A DNA stretch of 49,679 nucleotides, from assembly GCA_032251315.1 (NCBI GenBank), contig JAVVEE010000006.1, positions 1-49,679 of the forward strand, in the 5' to 3' direction. The notes beneath the pieces were generated by a model. It did no database searches. It was not told the DNA's origin and was given only the letters and a program-made list of their open reading frames with translations. The position numbers and the translations under genes are program-made. This document shows, piece after piece, positions 1 through 8,026 of this stretch; the stretch's first letter is position 1, and each line of letters starts with the position of its first letter. This stretch comes from LH-M37 sp032251315 (lineage in GTDB: Bacteria; Pseudomonadota; Gammaproteobacteria; SZUA-229).

Positions 1-1
1 G

Positions 2-691
2 AAGCCAGAGGAGCACGGCCCGGTGGCCTACCTCTACGCCCGCGGCGGACGCTTCGAGGACTTCAAGGACCACTTCAAGGGCGAGAACCTCACCAGTGCC
101 TGGAAGCGCACCCTGTGCGTCTACAATGAGCAGGTCGGTGTCAGCATTGACACCCATAACGGCGAGTTTAATAGCGGCGTGCCCATCCACAGCATGCCGA
201 AGCTGGCCGACGGCAGCGCCATGCGTGAGGTATTCACCGAAGAGGAGTGGCCGCTGCTGGCGTTCTCGTTCAAGTCGAACCTCATGAACTCCTACGCCAT
301 CGGCCTCGAGCGACTGCGCATGATCAAGCCCTACAATCCGGTGATGATGCACCGCAAGGACGCCAAACGCTTCGGCATCTTCCACGGCGACATCATCCGC
401 ATCGAGAGCCCTGGCGGCAGCGTGATTGCCCTGGCGCTGGTCGGCGAGGGCGTGATGCAGGGTGCTTTGGGCATCGAGCACGGCTACGGCCACCGCGATT
501 TGGGGGCAACGCCCCACGTGATCGACGGCGAGTCCCAGCCCGATCTGGAGTGGCTACGCGCCGGCATCAATATCAACGACCTGGGCTTCAAGGACCCCAC
601 CCGCAGTGTAGACGGCACCTGGCTAGAGCCCATCAGTGGCGCCGCTGTGCGTCAGGGTTTACCGATCCGAGTTACCCGCATCGACGTCTGA
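2..691 (+). CDS. Molybdopterin oxidoreductase, TtrA-like, C-terminal part
   Basis: The reading frame is open from the left edge, so this is the last 229 codons of a larger gene. It is the C-terminal domain that holds the molybdopterin dinucleotide cofactor in DMSO-reductase-family enzymes. Recognisable blocks are MMHRKDAKRFGIFHGDIIRI (the usual 'placed at a position, acts under a GxxxGD' turn), IEHGYGHRDLGA, and the tail SGAAVRQGLPIRV, which together resemble the tetrathionate reductase catalytic subunit TtrA more than thiosulfate or polysulfide reductases. The Fe-S and catalytic domains lie outside the window. A GC-rich hairpin follows 32 bases after the stop, so this is probably the last gene of its operon. 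The exact substrate cannot be decided from this fragment. Confidence 0.8.
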   Translation, partial: KPEEHGPVAYLYARGGRFEDFKDHFKGENLTSAWKRTLCVYNEQVGVSIDTHNGEFNSGVPIHSMPKLADGSAMREVFTEEEWPLLAFSFKSNLMNSYAIGLERLRMIKPYNPVMMHRKDAKRFGIFHGDIIRIESPGGSVIALALVGEGVMQGALGIEHGYGHRDLGATPHVIDGESQPDLEWLRAGININDLGFKDPTRSVDGTWLEPISGAAVRQGLPIRVTRIDV

Positions 692-722
692 TGTTGCGGT
701 TAGAGTAACTCATTACTTACTA

Positions 723-748
723 GCCCCCTGCCGGTTCCGGCAGGGGGC
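723..748 (+). terminator. GC-rich perfect hairpin after the molybdoenzyme gene
   Basis: A 12-base arm GCCCCCTGCCGG is followed by TT and its exact complement, so the innermost pairs must open to form a loop. It lies just downstream of the stop codon at 691. No T-run follows, so it may act as a transcript 3' stabiliser or a weak terminator rather than a classic intrinsic terminator. Confidence 0.5.
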
Positions 749-1072
749 CTGCGTGTTAGGAGAAAGGATGTCTGCGTATATGACCATTTACCAGTTACGG
801 CGATAATTGGTGAGAAACACGCCTGAGATTTACGAAGCAATCGATAAAATGAAACACGTGCATAGCAGAGTATCCTGTCGGCTTAAGGGTGACCCTTTTA
901 ATATTTTCCGGCCCCATGGCTTCTTTTAATCAATAGATAACTCACTGTATTTTTTGATAAAAAATGAATTATGGGGGGCTTTTGCCTGAATTTAAGCTGA
1001 ACTTTCATATAGCCCCTTCGCCTAAATCCACGACGCTGCATAAGCGTCCATTAATATTATCGAGAGGTTATT

Positions 1073-1300
1073 TTGAAGACCAAACCATGAGTTGTTGCCA
1101 CACTCATCGGCTCAGTACTGTTTGGTAGTGCCGCCATGGCCGCAGGCCGTAACGCAAGTACTTATACCAGCAGCACCGAGCTAAGTGCCGCCGAGATCAG
1201 CTGCCTGCAATTTATGCGTGAAGAGGAGAAGCTGGCACGTGATGTCTACCTGACACTGGAAGCGAGTTGCTCAGTTCAGCGGGCGCTCATAGTGCCATGA
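1073..1300 (+). pseudogene. Broken DUF2202-domain (ferritin-like) exported protein
   Basis: Read from a TTG at 1073, the frame encodes a signal-peptide-like start (VVATLIGSVLFGSAAMAAG) and then LSAAEISCLQFMREEEKLA followed by RDVYLTLEA, which is the first helix of the DUF2202 ferritin-like family, with its metal-binding EE pair. The frame has an in-frame TGA at 1088-1090, right after the fifth codon, and loses similarity after residue 67, ending at TGA 1298-1300. A full DUF2202 domain needs about 150 residues, so most of the gene has been lost. An intact gene would probably have been exported to the periplasm. A GAGAGG motif upstream (about 1062) is a plausible old ribosome-binding site. Confidence 0.7.
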
Positions 1301-1366
1301 TTAGTTGTTTTGTTCGGCCTGTTGACAGCGAACGACTTATGGATGACTCCTTTAACGTGAATATAA

Positions 1367-1395
1367 GCCCCTCTCCATCAGGGACGGAGAGGGGC
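1367..1395. repeat. REP-like hairpin of the CCCTCTCC/GGAGAGGG type
   Basis: Arms GCCCCTCTCC (1367-1376) and GGAGAGGGGC (1386-1395) pair perfectly around a 9-base loop, and are followed by GAAGTGAGGG. A similar hairpin with a GGTGAGGG tail lies at 44296-44330, so this is a dispersed repeat rather than a gene-specific terminator. Confidence 0.6.
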
Positions 1396-1681
1396 GAAGT
1401 GAGGGTGGTTTAAGCAGTAAATCATTAGCTAGCCATTTGGCAAAATGGCCGTAAACAAAAAAATATATTTCTTGAAAGAAATCGAATGAAGTTAAAACGA
1501 TTTTCATTTCAAGCTAGTGTATGAAAAGGTGAAGTACTACGATTATTGAAATTTGGTGCGCTTTGAAGTTGAATTCACCTAACTATTACCAGTAAAAATC
1601 TTTGGCTCATTTAGTTTTTGTAATGTTTAGTATATTAGAAAGTATTGTGATCTGACCCCGGTTTTTAATCTCGGGCGCGCT

Positions 1682-1851
1682 ATGCGTCACATCAACGGTC
1701 AGTATACGCAACGATACAACCGGCTCAGGAATGCAGATGTCCCGCTTTTTCATGTCGCTACAAGGCTATACTGGTCAAAGCGGACAGCTACCAGTTGCAG
1801 GTTTTATGTTAAATCCATAGAAAACTGGCACGAGTACTGAAAGCAATAAGG
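1682..1851 (+). pseudogene. Relic of a REP-associated tyrosine transposase (Y1_Tnp, RAYT)
   Basis: The frame starting at 1682 reads MRHINGQYTQRYNRLRNADV then PLF, the typical core of IS200-like RAYT proteins. Similarity then jumps by one frame and continues as RYKAILVKADSYQLQVLC, a stop, and IHRKLARVL, matching the family block that normally reads RYKAILVxADSYLLQLSRYI followed by HLNP. At least one frameshift and one nonsense change have therefore accumulated, and both protein ends are missing. Just upstream (1650-1667) lies TCTGACCCCGGTTTTT and just downstream (1848-1880) AGTGATTATG...CTTGACCC. Sequences of this sort flank RAYT genes, and close copies recur at 45.97 kb and 49.08/49.38 kb in this window. 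Confidence 0.75.
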
Positions 1852-2081
1852 AGTGATTATGAAGCTTGACCCTTTCTCTACCTGTTGCCGTTATGTTCAC
1901 TGACGTGTTGAGAGGATTCGAAATCGCGGTCTTTGTAACACCACGAAAGTAGTATGTGCTTTTCCAGTTTATGATCGACGACTTCGTCGGTGATTCTTAT
2001 GGCGACCTGATAATCGGCCGGTGAAGATTCGGGATGAAGGGAAACGGTTTCGACGCTGGATGAATCGGGATCGTCCAGGTT

Positions 2082-2543
2082 TCAGAAGGGGGCGGTGTCG
2101 GTTGTTTCTGGAATGGCGTAGGCGGCTTCGAAATGCACGCTGGATTTTCTGTCGATGTGGGCGGGGATGTTGGTGGAGACCGGGCAATGACCCATGCGGT
2201 CGATGATGTAGGCGATGTCATCGTCAGTGGGTCGGCCGGATTTTAGTTTGACGTTGAAATCGATCGCTACGTGTTTTATCGCCCAGAGTTCATCGGCGGT
2301 TAATTTAAGTTCGCCGGTGGCTGATTCGAGGATGAGGTTACGTTCGGCGCTGTTGGTGCGCATGTACAGGTGCTGGCAGGCGAACAGGCCGTATACCAGT
2401 AGCAGGAAGCCGGGGGATTTTACGCTGAGGTGTAGCGGCTTCCATTCACCGCCCAGGTGTATCTCTACGGCCAGATCGGTAAAGTTGTTGTCTTTGCTTT
2501 CGTAGTTGCAGTTGAGGCGCAGGTGGAAGTGGCGATCGGTCAT
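2082..2543 (-). CDS. OsmC-like family protein
   Basis: A 153-residue protein with the general layout of OsmC/Ohr-like proteins: an N-terminal strand-rich half, then a long helix (residues ~55-85) and a C-terminal block DIAYIIDRMGHCPVSTNIPA whose CPVS motif corresponds to the second, redox or structural cysteine of the family. The first catalytic cysteine is probably in LFACQHLY. OsmC relatives reduce organic peroxides or act on small thiol substrates; the specific role is not visible here. I chose the ATG at 2543, because it lies 4 bases after the efpL stop and is preceded by GGGCC. An upstream in-frame start at 2600 would overlap efpL. It is probably co-transcribed with efpL. Confidence 0.65.
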   Translation of the reverse strand: MTDRHFHLRLNCNYESKDNNFTDLAVEIHLGGEWKPLHLSVKSPGFLLLVYGLFACQHLYMRTNSAERNLILESATGELKLTADELWAIKHVAIDFNVKLKSGRPTDDDIAYIIDRMGHCPVSTNIPAHIDRKSSVHFEAAYAIPETTDTAPF

Positions 2544-2547
2544 GGTT

Positions 2548-3111
2548 TCAGGCCCTGGACATAAATTCGCGGGTTTCAGTATTAACTTTGATGGTTTCAC
2601 CCACCGCCAGATATTCGGGCACCTGCACTACCAGGCCGGTGACGAGGGTGGCGGGTTTGGTGCGCGCGGATGAGGAGGCGGCTTTCATGCTGGGGGCACA
2701 TTCGGTGATTTCGAGTATGACGGTGGAGGGCAGTTCGATACCGAGTATCTGTCCATCGGAGATTAGCGCTTTGACCCCTTCGAGTCCTTCCGATAAAAAC
2801 GGCAGCTCCTCTTCCAGGCTGTCGTCGCTGAGTACATATTGCTCGTAACTTTCGGTGTCCATGAAGGTGCAGCCTTCGCCGTCGCGAAACAGCAGCTGGA
2901 TGGCGCGTCGATTCATTTCGATGTTTTCAATCACATCGTCGCCCTTGAAGCTGCGTTCGAACTTCTGCTGGCTGCCTATTTCGTGGCCGCTCACTTTATA
3001 AAGAGTACTGCCGCTGCGCGAGGAGGGAGACTGCACGAAAACTTTCTTGACGACGATGTTCTTGCCGTCGATTTTAAACACGGTACTTCGTTTTATTTCA
3101 TTGGCTTTCAT
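2548..3111 (-). CDS. efpL: Elongation factor P-like protein EfpL (YeiP)
   Basis: A 187-residue protein aligning end to end with the EfpL/YeiP branch of the EF-P/eIF5A fold: KOW-like N-terminal domain beginning MKANEIKRSTVFKIDGK, a middle domain with the FKGDD and FMD blocks, and an OB-fold C-terminal domain with SARTKPATLVTGLVVQVPEY. EF-P proper carries a modified lysine or arginine at the tip of loop 1. Here the loop reads QSPSSRSGSTLYK with Arg32, which is the EfpL form. These factors bind ribosomes stalled at proline-rich and some other motifs and restart peptide-bond formation. The ATG at 3111 fits the family N-terminus better than the GTG nine bases upstream. It heads a two-gene unit with the OsmC-like gene. 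Confidence 0.9.
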   Translation of the reverse strand: MKANEIKRSTVFKIDGKNIVVKKVFVQSPSSRSGSTLYKVSGHEIGSQQKFERSFKGDDVIENIEMNRRAIQLLFRDGEGCTFMDTESYEQYVLSDDSLEEELPFLSEGLEGVKALISDGQILGIELPSTVILEITECAPSMKAASSSARTKPATLVTGLVVQVPEYLAVGETIKVNTETREFMSRA

Positions 3112-3269
3112 GATAACCACATCTAATTAAAATAAATAACAGGAATTTCAGGTGAGCAATTATCGCATTTTTAGGCGGTGGCTGCGCTGTGAGCAGTGAG
3201 TTTTTGAGATGTGACGCTTGCCCGAGTGCGGCCATGGGCAGCTGGATTTAACGTGTTTTATGCAGTTGA

Positions 3270-4991
3270 TTATTTGCGCTGAAAAAGCTTCCTGAGGGCT
3301 TTGAGTGAGCGGGTGTTGATGATGTCATCGGCTTCCAGCCAGCCGCGGCGTGCCTGATTGATGCCGAAGCGCATGAAATCCAGGTCAGAGGTATTGTGGG
3401 CATCGGTCGAGATGGCAAGCTTAAGGCCCATCTCTTTGGCCATTTTGCAGCCATCGTCCGTCAGATCCAGGCGGTCGGGGCTGGCGTTGAGTTCGAGGAA
3501 GCAGCTGTTATCCAGCGCCGCCTGCATGATTTTTTCGAGGTCGATGGCGTAGGCTTCGCGCTCATTAATCAGGCGGCCACTGGGATGGCCGAGAATATTG
3601 AAGTAGGGATTGTTCATGGCTTTGATGATGCGGTCGGTCTGTTGTTTGCTTGTCAGGTTGAATTTGTAATGCACCGAGCAGACGGTTAAATCGAGTTGCT
3701 TGAGGACATCGTCGGGCAGGTCCAGCGAGCCGTCTTCGAGGATGTCAACTTCGGTGGCCTTGAGTATCACGATGTCATTGAGTGAATCATTGAGTTTGTC
3801 GATGGCCCTGATCTGTTCGAGCAGGCGTTTTTTGTTGAGGCCGTTGGCGACGGTAACGTGCTGACTGTGGTCGTTGATGGAGATGTATTCATAACCGCGC
3901 TCGATGGCGGCCTGGGCCATCTGTTCCAGACTGTGGTGGCCGTCGCTGGCGTGCGTGTGGCAATGCAGGTCGCCGCGTATATCATCGAGTTTCATTAACT
4001 GAGGCAGCCGGTCTTTTTGGGCGGCATCGATTTCGCCGCGATCTTCGCGCAGTTCGGGTTCGATATAGGGCAGATTAACCTGGGCATAAACCTCCTCTTC
4101 GGTCTTGCCGGCAACGCGCTGGTCATTCTTGAAAACACCGTACTCATTGATCTTGAGTTTTTTCTTCATTCCCATTTTGCGCACAGCGATGTTGTGTGCT
4201 TTGGAGCCGGTAAAATAATGCAGTGCGGCGCCATAGCTCACCTGTGGCACAACCCTCAGGTCGACGTGCATGCCGGAGCGCAGTCGCACCGTAGAACGGG
4301 TTTTGCCCTGCGAGATGATTTCGACCACCTCATCGTATTTGGTAAATCGTGACATCACTGCCGAGCCCTTGCCGGTGGTGGCGAGGATGTCCAGATCGCC
4401 CACCGTTTCCTTGCGCCGACGATAACTACCGGCCACGATGATCTTTTTGATAGCTTTGCTTTTCTTCAGATACTCGACCAGCGGCTTGACGATGTCTTCC
4501 GCTTCGATCAGTTTGGTGCGCGGCGCCTCACCACTGAAGCGTTCCAACCGCTCTCCGATCATCTGTTCGGTCTTTTTGCCAAAACCTTCGAGTTCCCGAA
4601 TTTTGCCGCTTTTCACCGCACGCCTGAGATCATCAAGACTTTCAATCTTGAGTTTCCGGTACAGCGCCTTGACCCGCTTCGGCCCCAGTCCATCGATTTT
4701 CATCAGGTCGCTGAGTGCCGCCGGGGTGCGTGACTGGACTTCTTCGAGCAGCGGTAGTTTGCCGGTCTCGACGATGGTTTTTATCTTTCCGGCAAGGTCT
4801 TTGCCGATGCCGGGTAATTGGGAAAGATCCTCTTTCTGTTCGATCAGCTCGGCCATGCTGCGAGGGTGGCTACGCACCGCGCGCGCAGCATTGCGGTAGG
4901 CGCGTATCCGGAAAGCGTTAGCATCCTCGATCTCCAGCAGGTCGGCCAGCTTTTCAAAAAGAACGCTGATTTCGGCATTATGAATCGGCAT
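3270..4991 (-). CDS. polX: DNA polymerase/3'-5' exonuclease PolX
   Basis: A 573-residue family X DNA polymerase of the bacterial type. The N-terminal 8-kDa helical domain with helix-hairpin-helix motifs (LPGIGKDLAGKI near residue 59, IDGLGPKRVKAL near 99) is followed by the nucleotidyltransferase palm with GSYRRRKETVGDLD (Asp199 and Asp201) and HVDLRVV (Asp244). The C-terminal third is a PHP metallo-exonuclease domain: DLHCHTHASDG (His343, His345), a later NDHSQH, ATEVDI, LGHPSGR and STDAH blocks supply metal ligands. Such enzymes fill short gaps in base-excision repair and remove damaged 3' ends. All expected catalytic residues appear present. It is flanked by 140-150 base gaps and seems to be monocistronic. 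Confidence 0.95.
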   Translation of the reverse strand: MPIHNAEISVLFEKLADLLEIEDANAFRIRAYRNAARAVRSHPRSMAELIEQKEDLSQLPGIGKDLAGKIKTIVETGKLPLLEEVQSRTPAALSDLMKIDGLGPKRVKALYRKLKIESLDDLRRAVKSGKIRELEGFGKKTEQMIGERLERFSGEAPRTKLIEAEDIVKPLVEYLKKSKAIKKIIVAGSYRRRKETVGDLDILATTGKGSAVMSRFTKYDEVVEIISQGKTRSTVRLRSGMHVDLRVVPQVSYGAALHYFTGSKAHNIAVRKMGMKKKLKINEYGVFKNDQRVAGKTEEEVYAQVNLPYIEPELREDRGEIDAAQKDRLPQLMKLDDIRGDLHCHTHASDGHHSLEQMAQAAIERGYEYISINDHSQHVTVANGLNKKRLLEQIRAIDKLNDSLNDIVILKATEVDILEDGSLDLPDDVLKQLDLTVCSVHYKFNLTSKQQTDRIIKAMNNPYFNILGHPSGRLINEREAYAIDLEKIMQAALDNSCFLELNASPDRLDLTDDGCKMAKEMGLKLAISTDAHNTSDLDFMRFGINQARRGWLEADDIINTRSLKALRKLFQRK

Positions 4992-5142
4992 GATGGCTTA
5001 CGTTCTGCGTTAGGCCGGCGAATTGTACGGCCAGCCGGTATGGCGTGGAGTGAGAGCAGCGCTTCGATTAGTCATCAGGAGCGGCACGATTTTAAGTTGA
5101 ACGGTTTTTTTCTCTGCGCCTCTGCGGCAAATGTTTTTTACC

Positions 5143-5694
5143 TCAAAACTCTTCCACGGTGTAGCGCTTAATCCGGATGCTGTCGCTCCAGTAATCGGGA
5201 GAGAGGCCGGTTTTCAGTTTCAAATGGTGCAGAAACTCACGCCGATCCTGTAGCGATTCCCACACCGAAGGCAGAAAAGTACCCCGGTGATTGCCCTCTT
5301 CCATAATCAGGCCGTCCAGCCCGGGACGTAGCTGTGTGATCAGATCCTCTTCTGAAGTAAAGGTCATTTCTTCGGGGGTACCGAGGATGGAGATATGAAT
5401 CTGCAACTGATACAGTTCATCTTGCTGTAGTGGCGGGAAACGCGGGTCGGAAAAGGCGGCCATGAACGCGTTCTGAGCCACGTCTTCGGCCAGGGGGCGC
5501 ACCGGCTCAAGCATGCCGATGCAGCCGCGCAGCTGACCGTGTTTGTACAGCGTGACGAAGGTGGCGCGTTTGGCATGTAGTTCCTCATCCAGCTGTTTGA
5601 AATCAACCACCAGCGCAGCGCCGTGGGTGAGGCCGTACTGAATTGAATCATGGGCAATGTCATGGAGCTGTTGTTGCTGTTGCGGGGTAAACAT
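5143..5694 (-). CDS. amrA: AmmeMemoRadiSam system protein A (AMMECR1 domain)
   Basis: A 183-residue AMMECR1-domain protein. The family signature LRGCIGMLEPVRPLAEDV is at residues ~54-71, followed by SDPRFPPL and the ISILGTPEEM strand. The start at 5694 is 3 bases after the amrB stop, so the two genes are translated from one message. AMMECR1 proteins co-occur with a Memo protein and a radical SAM enzyme in many prokaryotes, and all three are present here (amrB next to it, amrS divergent). The shared biochemical function of the trio is not settled; an RNA- or nucleotide-related or modification role has been guessed for AMMECR1, but nothing in this sequence decides it. Confidence 0.9.
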   Translation of the reverse strand: MFTPQQQQQLHDIAHDSIQYGLTHGAALVVDFKQLDEELHAKRATFVTLYKHGQLRGCIGMLEPVRPLAEDVAQNAFMAAFSDPRFPPLQQDELYQLQIHISILGTPEEMTFTSEEDLITQLRPGLDGLIMEEGNHRGTFLPSVWESLQDRREFLHHLKLKTGLSPDYWSDSIRIKRYTVEEF

Positions 5695-5697
5695 GGG

Positions 5698-6495
5698 CTA
5701 CTCTTCCGGTTGTACGAATGCCCAGGCGCCATAGCCGACCACCTGTCCTCGCCCGCCGGCGGTGTCACCGGAGTTGCGCAGGTCGAGGGTGGAGACTTTG
5801 AGGTGATGTTTGCGCGCCGATAGCAGTAATCCCAGCACGGGATTTCGACCACAGGCCTGTCCATGCTGAATGTGTTTGTCATCAAGATTTTCAATGGCCT
5901 GGCAGGTTGCTGCGTCCAGTGATTGCGCCGTGCGGTAGTCGTGGTAGTGACTGAGATCTGAGGAGACGACGATCAGGGTTTCATCGCCACCCCAGACCGC
6001 TTCCAGTACCTCATGGACTTCCTCGCCACTGGCATCGCCCACCACCAGTGGCAGCAAAGTGAATTCATCGAGCGTCTGCTGCAGGAACGGCAGTTGCACT
6101 TCCAGGCTGTGTTCCTGTGCGTGGGCCAGGTCGTATTCCTGAACCTGGGGAAATTGTAAAATTTTGTCACTGAGCCGACGATCTATGGGAATAGAGCCCA
6201 ATGGCGTCTCGAAAAAATCGGCGCTGCTAGTGGCGAGGCCCGATAAAGGCACATGATGACACGGGCCCAGCAGAGTTACGCAGCGGATTTTGTCTTTGGC
6301 CGGTATCAGTTGCGCGTAGGCGTTGGCGGCAACCGGGCCGGAGTAAACGTAACCGGCGTGAGGCACGATAATCGCCTTGGGCACCGCTGTGGTGGCACTG
6401 GCGGCGGCAAGCATGGACTGGATTTCGGCCTGGAGTCGCGCCGGGTCGCCGGGATAAAACATGTCTGCAACTGCGGGGTGTCGAATGCTGGGCAT
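5698..6495 (-). CDS. amrB: AmmeMemoRadiSam system protein B (Memo family)
   Basis: A 265-residue Memo-family protein with the class III extradiol dioxygenase-like fold. Candidate metal ligands sit in IIVPHAGYVYSG (His), LLGPCHHVP (His pair) and SSDLSHYHDY (Asp/His), together with the family block EHSLEVQLPFLQ. The ATG at 6495 was chosen because AAGGAG lies 7 bases upstream (6503-6508) and MPSIRHPAVADMFYPGDP is the usual family N-terminus; an upstream in-frame start would add 19 unrelated residues. Eukaryotic Memo1 binds copper or iron and is tied to redox control; the bacterial role is unknown. It is the first gene of the amrB-amrA unit, and reads away from amrS. Confidence 0.9.
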   Translation of the reverse strand: MPSIRHPAVADMFYPGDPARLQAEIQSMLAAASATTAVPKAIIVPHAGYVYSGPVAANAYAQLIPAKDKIRCVTLLGPCHHVPLSGLATSSADFFETPLGSIPIDRRLSDKILQFPQVQEYDLAHAQEHSLEVQLPFLQQTLDEFTLLPLVVGDASGEEVHEVLEAVWGGDETLIVVSSDLSHYHDYRTAQSLDAATCQAIENLDDKHIQHGQACGRNPVLGLLLSARKHHLKVSTLDLRNSGDTAGGRGQVVGYGAWAFVQPEE

Positions 6496-6686
6496 ACCAA
6501 AGCTCCTTATAAAGAAATTACCGGCAATGCAGCGAACAGATATGCCTGCCATAGGCTGCGCATTTATAAATGGATCACGTCGTTGCTCATCATTATGCGA
6601 CCGATGCTCTTTAAAAGTATAGTCTCAGGCCCCATGGTTAAGAGGCAGGGCATTTGAAATGTCGATTCAACGATGGCGGCTCAGAA

Positions 6687-7805
6687 ATGGCGACAGCAAA
6701 AGAAAAGATATTAATGACGGACGAGGGGGTGGTGCCAACCAAATACTGGCACGAACTGAATGATGGTCGGGTGCAGTGTGATTTATGTCCGCGCCTGTGC
6801 AAGTTGCACGAGGGACAGCGTGGTTTGTGTTTTGTTCGCGCCCGCATCGATAATCAGATCGTGCTTACCAGCTATGGGCGCTCCAGCGGTTACTGTATCG
6901 ATCCCATCGAAAAAAAGCCGCTCAACCACTTTTTGCCGGGAACGCCGGTGCTGTCGTTCGGCACCGCCGGCTGCAACCTGGCCTGCAAGTATTGCCAGAA
7001 CTGGGACATCAGCAAATCGCGCGAACTGGATACGCTGATGGACCGCGCCAGTCCCGAGGCCATTGCGCAGGCGGCGGAAGAGCTGGGCTGTCGGAGCGTG
7101 GCCTATACCTATAACGACCCGGTGATCTTTCATGAGTACGCCATCGATGTCGCCAAAGCCTGTCACCAGCGCGGCATTAAATCGGTGGCGGTGACGGCCG
7201 GTTATGTCTGCGATGAGCCGCGCGCCGAATTTTATCAGCACATGGATGCGGCGAATGTTGACCTGAAAGGCTTCACTGAAGAGTTCTACTGGAAAGTCAC
7301 GGGCGGCCATTTGCAGCCGGTGCTGGATACCATCGAATACATTCATAATGAAACCGATGTCTGGATGGAGCTGACCACGCTGGTCATACCCGGTTATAAC
7401 GACAGCGAAAAAGAGCTCGACGAAATGACCCGGTGGGTGGTGGAGAAAGTGGGACCGGACGTGCCCATGCACTTCACCGCGTTTCATCCCGATTATAAAA
7501 TGATGGATGTGTCGTCCACGCCCTTGGCAACGCTGAAGCGGGCGCGTGAAATCGCCATGAAAAACGGCGTGCGATATGCCTATACCGGCAATGTGCATGA
7601 CAGTGAGGGCGAGAGCACCTACTGCCACTCCTGCGGCACGCGTGTAATAGAGCGCGACTGGTATGAGCTGGGCGAATGGAATCTGGATGCTGACGGCTGC
7701 TGCACGAAATGCGGCAGCCGTTGCGCCGGGGTTTTCGAGTCGGGCCATGGCTACTGGGGCTCAAAACGCCAGCCGGTACGGCTTTCAGATTACGTTACCG
7801 TTTAG
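6687..7805 (+). CDS. amrS: AmmeMemoRadiSam system radical SAM enzyme
   Basis: A 372-residue radical SAM protein related to pyruvate formate-lyase activating enzymes. The [4Fe-4S] motif CNLACKYC gives Cys96, Cys100 and Cys103. Extra cysteines occur before it (Cys31, Cys34, Cys38, Cys48) and at the C-terminus (CHSCG and CTKCGSRC), so additional Fe-S or zinc sites are likely. Family blocks GYVCDEPR, NVDLKGF and HFTAFHPDYKM are intact. ATG 6687 is the most likely start; ATG 6714 and TTG 6654 are alternatives and no strong ribosome-binding site decides. It is divergent from amrB with a shared 190-base intergenic region, which fits joint regulation of the three-gene set. Confidence 0.9.
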   Translation: MATAKEKILMTDEGVVPTKYWHELNDGRVQCDLCPRLCKLHEGQRGLCFVRARIDNQIVLTSYGRSSGYCIDPIEKKPLNHFLPGTPVLSFGTAGCNLACKYCQNWDISKSRELDTLMDRASPEAIAQAAEELGCRSVAYTYNDPVIFHEYAIDVAKACHQRGIKSVAVTAGYVCDEPRAEFYQHMDAANVDLKGFTEEFYWKVTGGHLQPVLDTIEYIHNETDVWMELTTLVIPGYNDSEKELDEMTRWVVEKVGPDVPMHFTAFHPDYKMMDVSSTPLATLKRAREIAMKNGVRYAYTGNVHDSEGESTYCHSCGTRVIERDWYELGEWNLDADGCCTKCGSRCAGVFESGHGYWGSKRQPVRLSDYVTV

Positions 7806-7899
7806 CCTGCCCGCTTAGGGGGGCATGGGGCGATAAATTTTATCTGAATTTGTTATCATTGAGTATGCAAGGGCGGGGTTTAGTCATCAGGAGATTACA

Positions 7900-8010
7900 A
7901 TGGCTGAGTCAGAGTCAGGTAGAGTTGAAAGCGACAAAGCCGCTGCAAAATCCCGGACGGATCCACTTTGTGAGAGCGCGGCAGCACGGTTTTTATCGAC
8001 CTGTCGATGA
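7900..8010 (+). CDS. Possible 36-residue small protein
   Basis: The ATG at 7900 is preceded by a very good ribosome-binding site (CAGGAGATTACA), and opens a 36-codon frame beginning MAESESGRVESDKAAAKSR and ending at TGA 8008. No family is recognised. It could be a genuine small protein or the start of a gene whose remainder has been lost, since the frame ends soon after composition changes. It lies just before the 3' end of the convergent small gene at 8027-8273. Confidence 0.3.
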   Translation: MAESESGRVESDKAAAKSRTDPLCESAAARFLSTCR

Positions 8011-8026
8011 GCGGTTATTCCCTTAT

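Noticed and set aside
768..806. 12-codon frame with a strong AGGAGAAAGG site after the hairpin
   Set aside because: Could be a leader peptide or the start of a lost gene, but no attenuator structure or following gene supports it.
6783..7748. Long minus-strand open frame opposite amrS
   Set aside because: Composition is the His/Arg-rich shadow of the real plus-strand gene, and no family matches.
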